Source of the DNA: Agarivorans aestuarii
Lineage (GTDB): Bacteria > Pseudomonadota > Gammaproteobacteria > Enterobacterales > Celerinatantimonadaceae
Assembly: GCF_019670125.1 (NCBI RefSeq)
Contig: NZ_AP023033.1
Span: 372,001 to 436,000, forward strand
Direction: 5' to 3'
Length of the DNA stretch: 64,000 bases
The notes beneath the pieces were generated by a model. It searched no databases. It worked only from the letters and a program-made list of their open reading frames with translations, and had not been told where the DNA came from. Positions 63,644-64,000 of the stretch are shown here, one piece after another. The position numbers were made by a program, and so were the translations under genes. Numbering within the stretch: the stretch's first letter is position 1; each line of letters starts with the position of its first letter.

Positions 63644-64000
63644 ATGAAGAAGTTCATATTACTGGCCGCAGTAGCGCCAGCTTTTGGCTATGCCCAAGAA
63701 ACCCAGCAAACACCCCAAACAGAACAGCCAGCTACTATGGTTGTTACCGCTAACCGCATGGAACAAACCGAAGCCAGTGTGATTGCACCGCTTACTGTGG
63801 TTAGTCGTAGCGAAATTGAAAGCAGCGGCGCCCAAGACATTATTGATGTGCTAAGCCAGCAAGTTGGTATAAGTGTTACCCGCAACGGTGGTAAAGGTCA
63901 CAGCGAGAGCGTATTCATTCGTGGTACTAGCTCCACTCAGTCTCTATTTCTTATTGATGGTGTAAAGGTAAATACTGCAACTAATGGCGGTGCTCAGTTA
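63644..64000 (+). CDS. btuB: TonB-dependent vitamin B12 receptor, truncated at window edge
   Basis: BtuB imports cobalamin across the outer membrane with energy from TonB. The first 119 codons are present. The signal peptide ends in FGYAQ; the TonB-box region (ATMVVTANRM) is followed by the plug domain (ESSGAQDIIDVLSQQVGISV, then VFIRGTSSTQSLFLIDGVK). The barrel lies beyond the window. AGGA precedes the ATG by nine bases. The riboswitch upstream confirms the B12 assignment. Confidence 0.93.
   Translation, partial: MKKFILLAAVAPAFGYAQETQQTPQTEQPATMVVTANRMEQTEASVIAPLTVVSRSEIESSGAQDIIDVLSQQVGISVTRNGGKGHSESVFIRGTSSTQSLFLIDGVKVNTATNGGAQL

Overview
The window is chromosomal DNA from a marine gammaproteobacterium of the Alteromonadales/Vibrionales sphere (Agarivorans- or Shewanella-like is my best guess). 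This rests on the housekeeping gene set, the gene order, a B12 riboswitch in front of btuB, LexA, MetJ and CpxR operators close to the E. coli consensus, and a cox operon placed beside lexA. No tRNA, rRNA, CRISPR array, integrase or intact transposase gene was seen.

Layout. 1-6.8 kb: glutathione reductase (cut by the left edge), an orphan PAS-containing sensor kinase, oligopeptidase A and an MscS-type channel. 7.3-12.3 kb: a complete livK-H-M-G-F branched-chain amino acid importer with an internal terminator after the binding-protein gene. 12.4-18.1 kb: glpE-glpG, a FliL-like secreted protein, ubiC-ubiA and plsB. 18.3-24.7 kb is an accessory block between plsB and lexA: a metzincin with a PEP-CTERM-like tail, a beta-hydroxyacid dehydrogenase, an Asp/Glu racemase family protein, a homocysteine S-methyltransferase family protein, a DUF1254/DUF1214 protein whose signal peptide is out of frame, a DUF1289 remnant and a structured repeat. 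24.9-33.4 kb: lexA with two SOS boxes, then a cytochrome c oxidase operon (coxB-coxA-ctaG-coxC-SURF1-thioredoxin-like-ctaA-ctaB) with an antisense DUF2909 gene embedded in it. 33.4-39.9 kb: a DinF-like MATE exporter, trmL, cpxRA divergent from cpxP-fieF, cysE and DUF1653.

40-64 kb follows the order I know from the E. coli 88-90 minute region: zapB, rraA, hslUV, ftsN, priA, rpmE, metJ, metB, metL, fabR, yijD, trmA, btuB. Insertions interrupt this order: a ParA/ribbon-helix-helix pair with a PilZ gene (43-44.4 kb), argS, an AT-rich island between rpmE and metJ (49.9-52.8 kb, with a frame-split DUF4062 gene, a second copy of the structured repeat and three unknown genes), an alpha-amylase lipoprotein (57-59 kb), a YHS protein and a DUF5610 protein. 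btuB runs off the right edge.

How the genes work together. The cox block makes the subunits, haem A and assembly factors of one aa3-type oxidase. CpxRA senses envelope stress, with a perfect CpxR box in front of cpxP. hslVU has a textbook sigma-32 promoter. MetJ controls metB-metL through four tandem met boxes. Cobalamin controls btuB through its riboswitch.

Most interesting points: an 8-bp near-duplication that throws the DUF1254 signal peptide out of frame, a DUF4062 gene split exactly at a GGGAAAA slippery-type heptamer, a roughly 200-nt dispersed repeat whose two copies keep one loop but change both stem arms, and a chromosomal ParA/RHH cassette.
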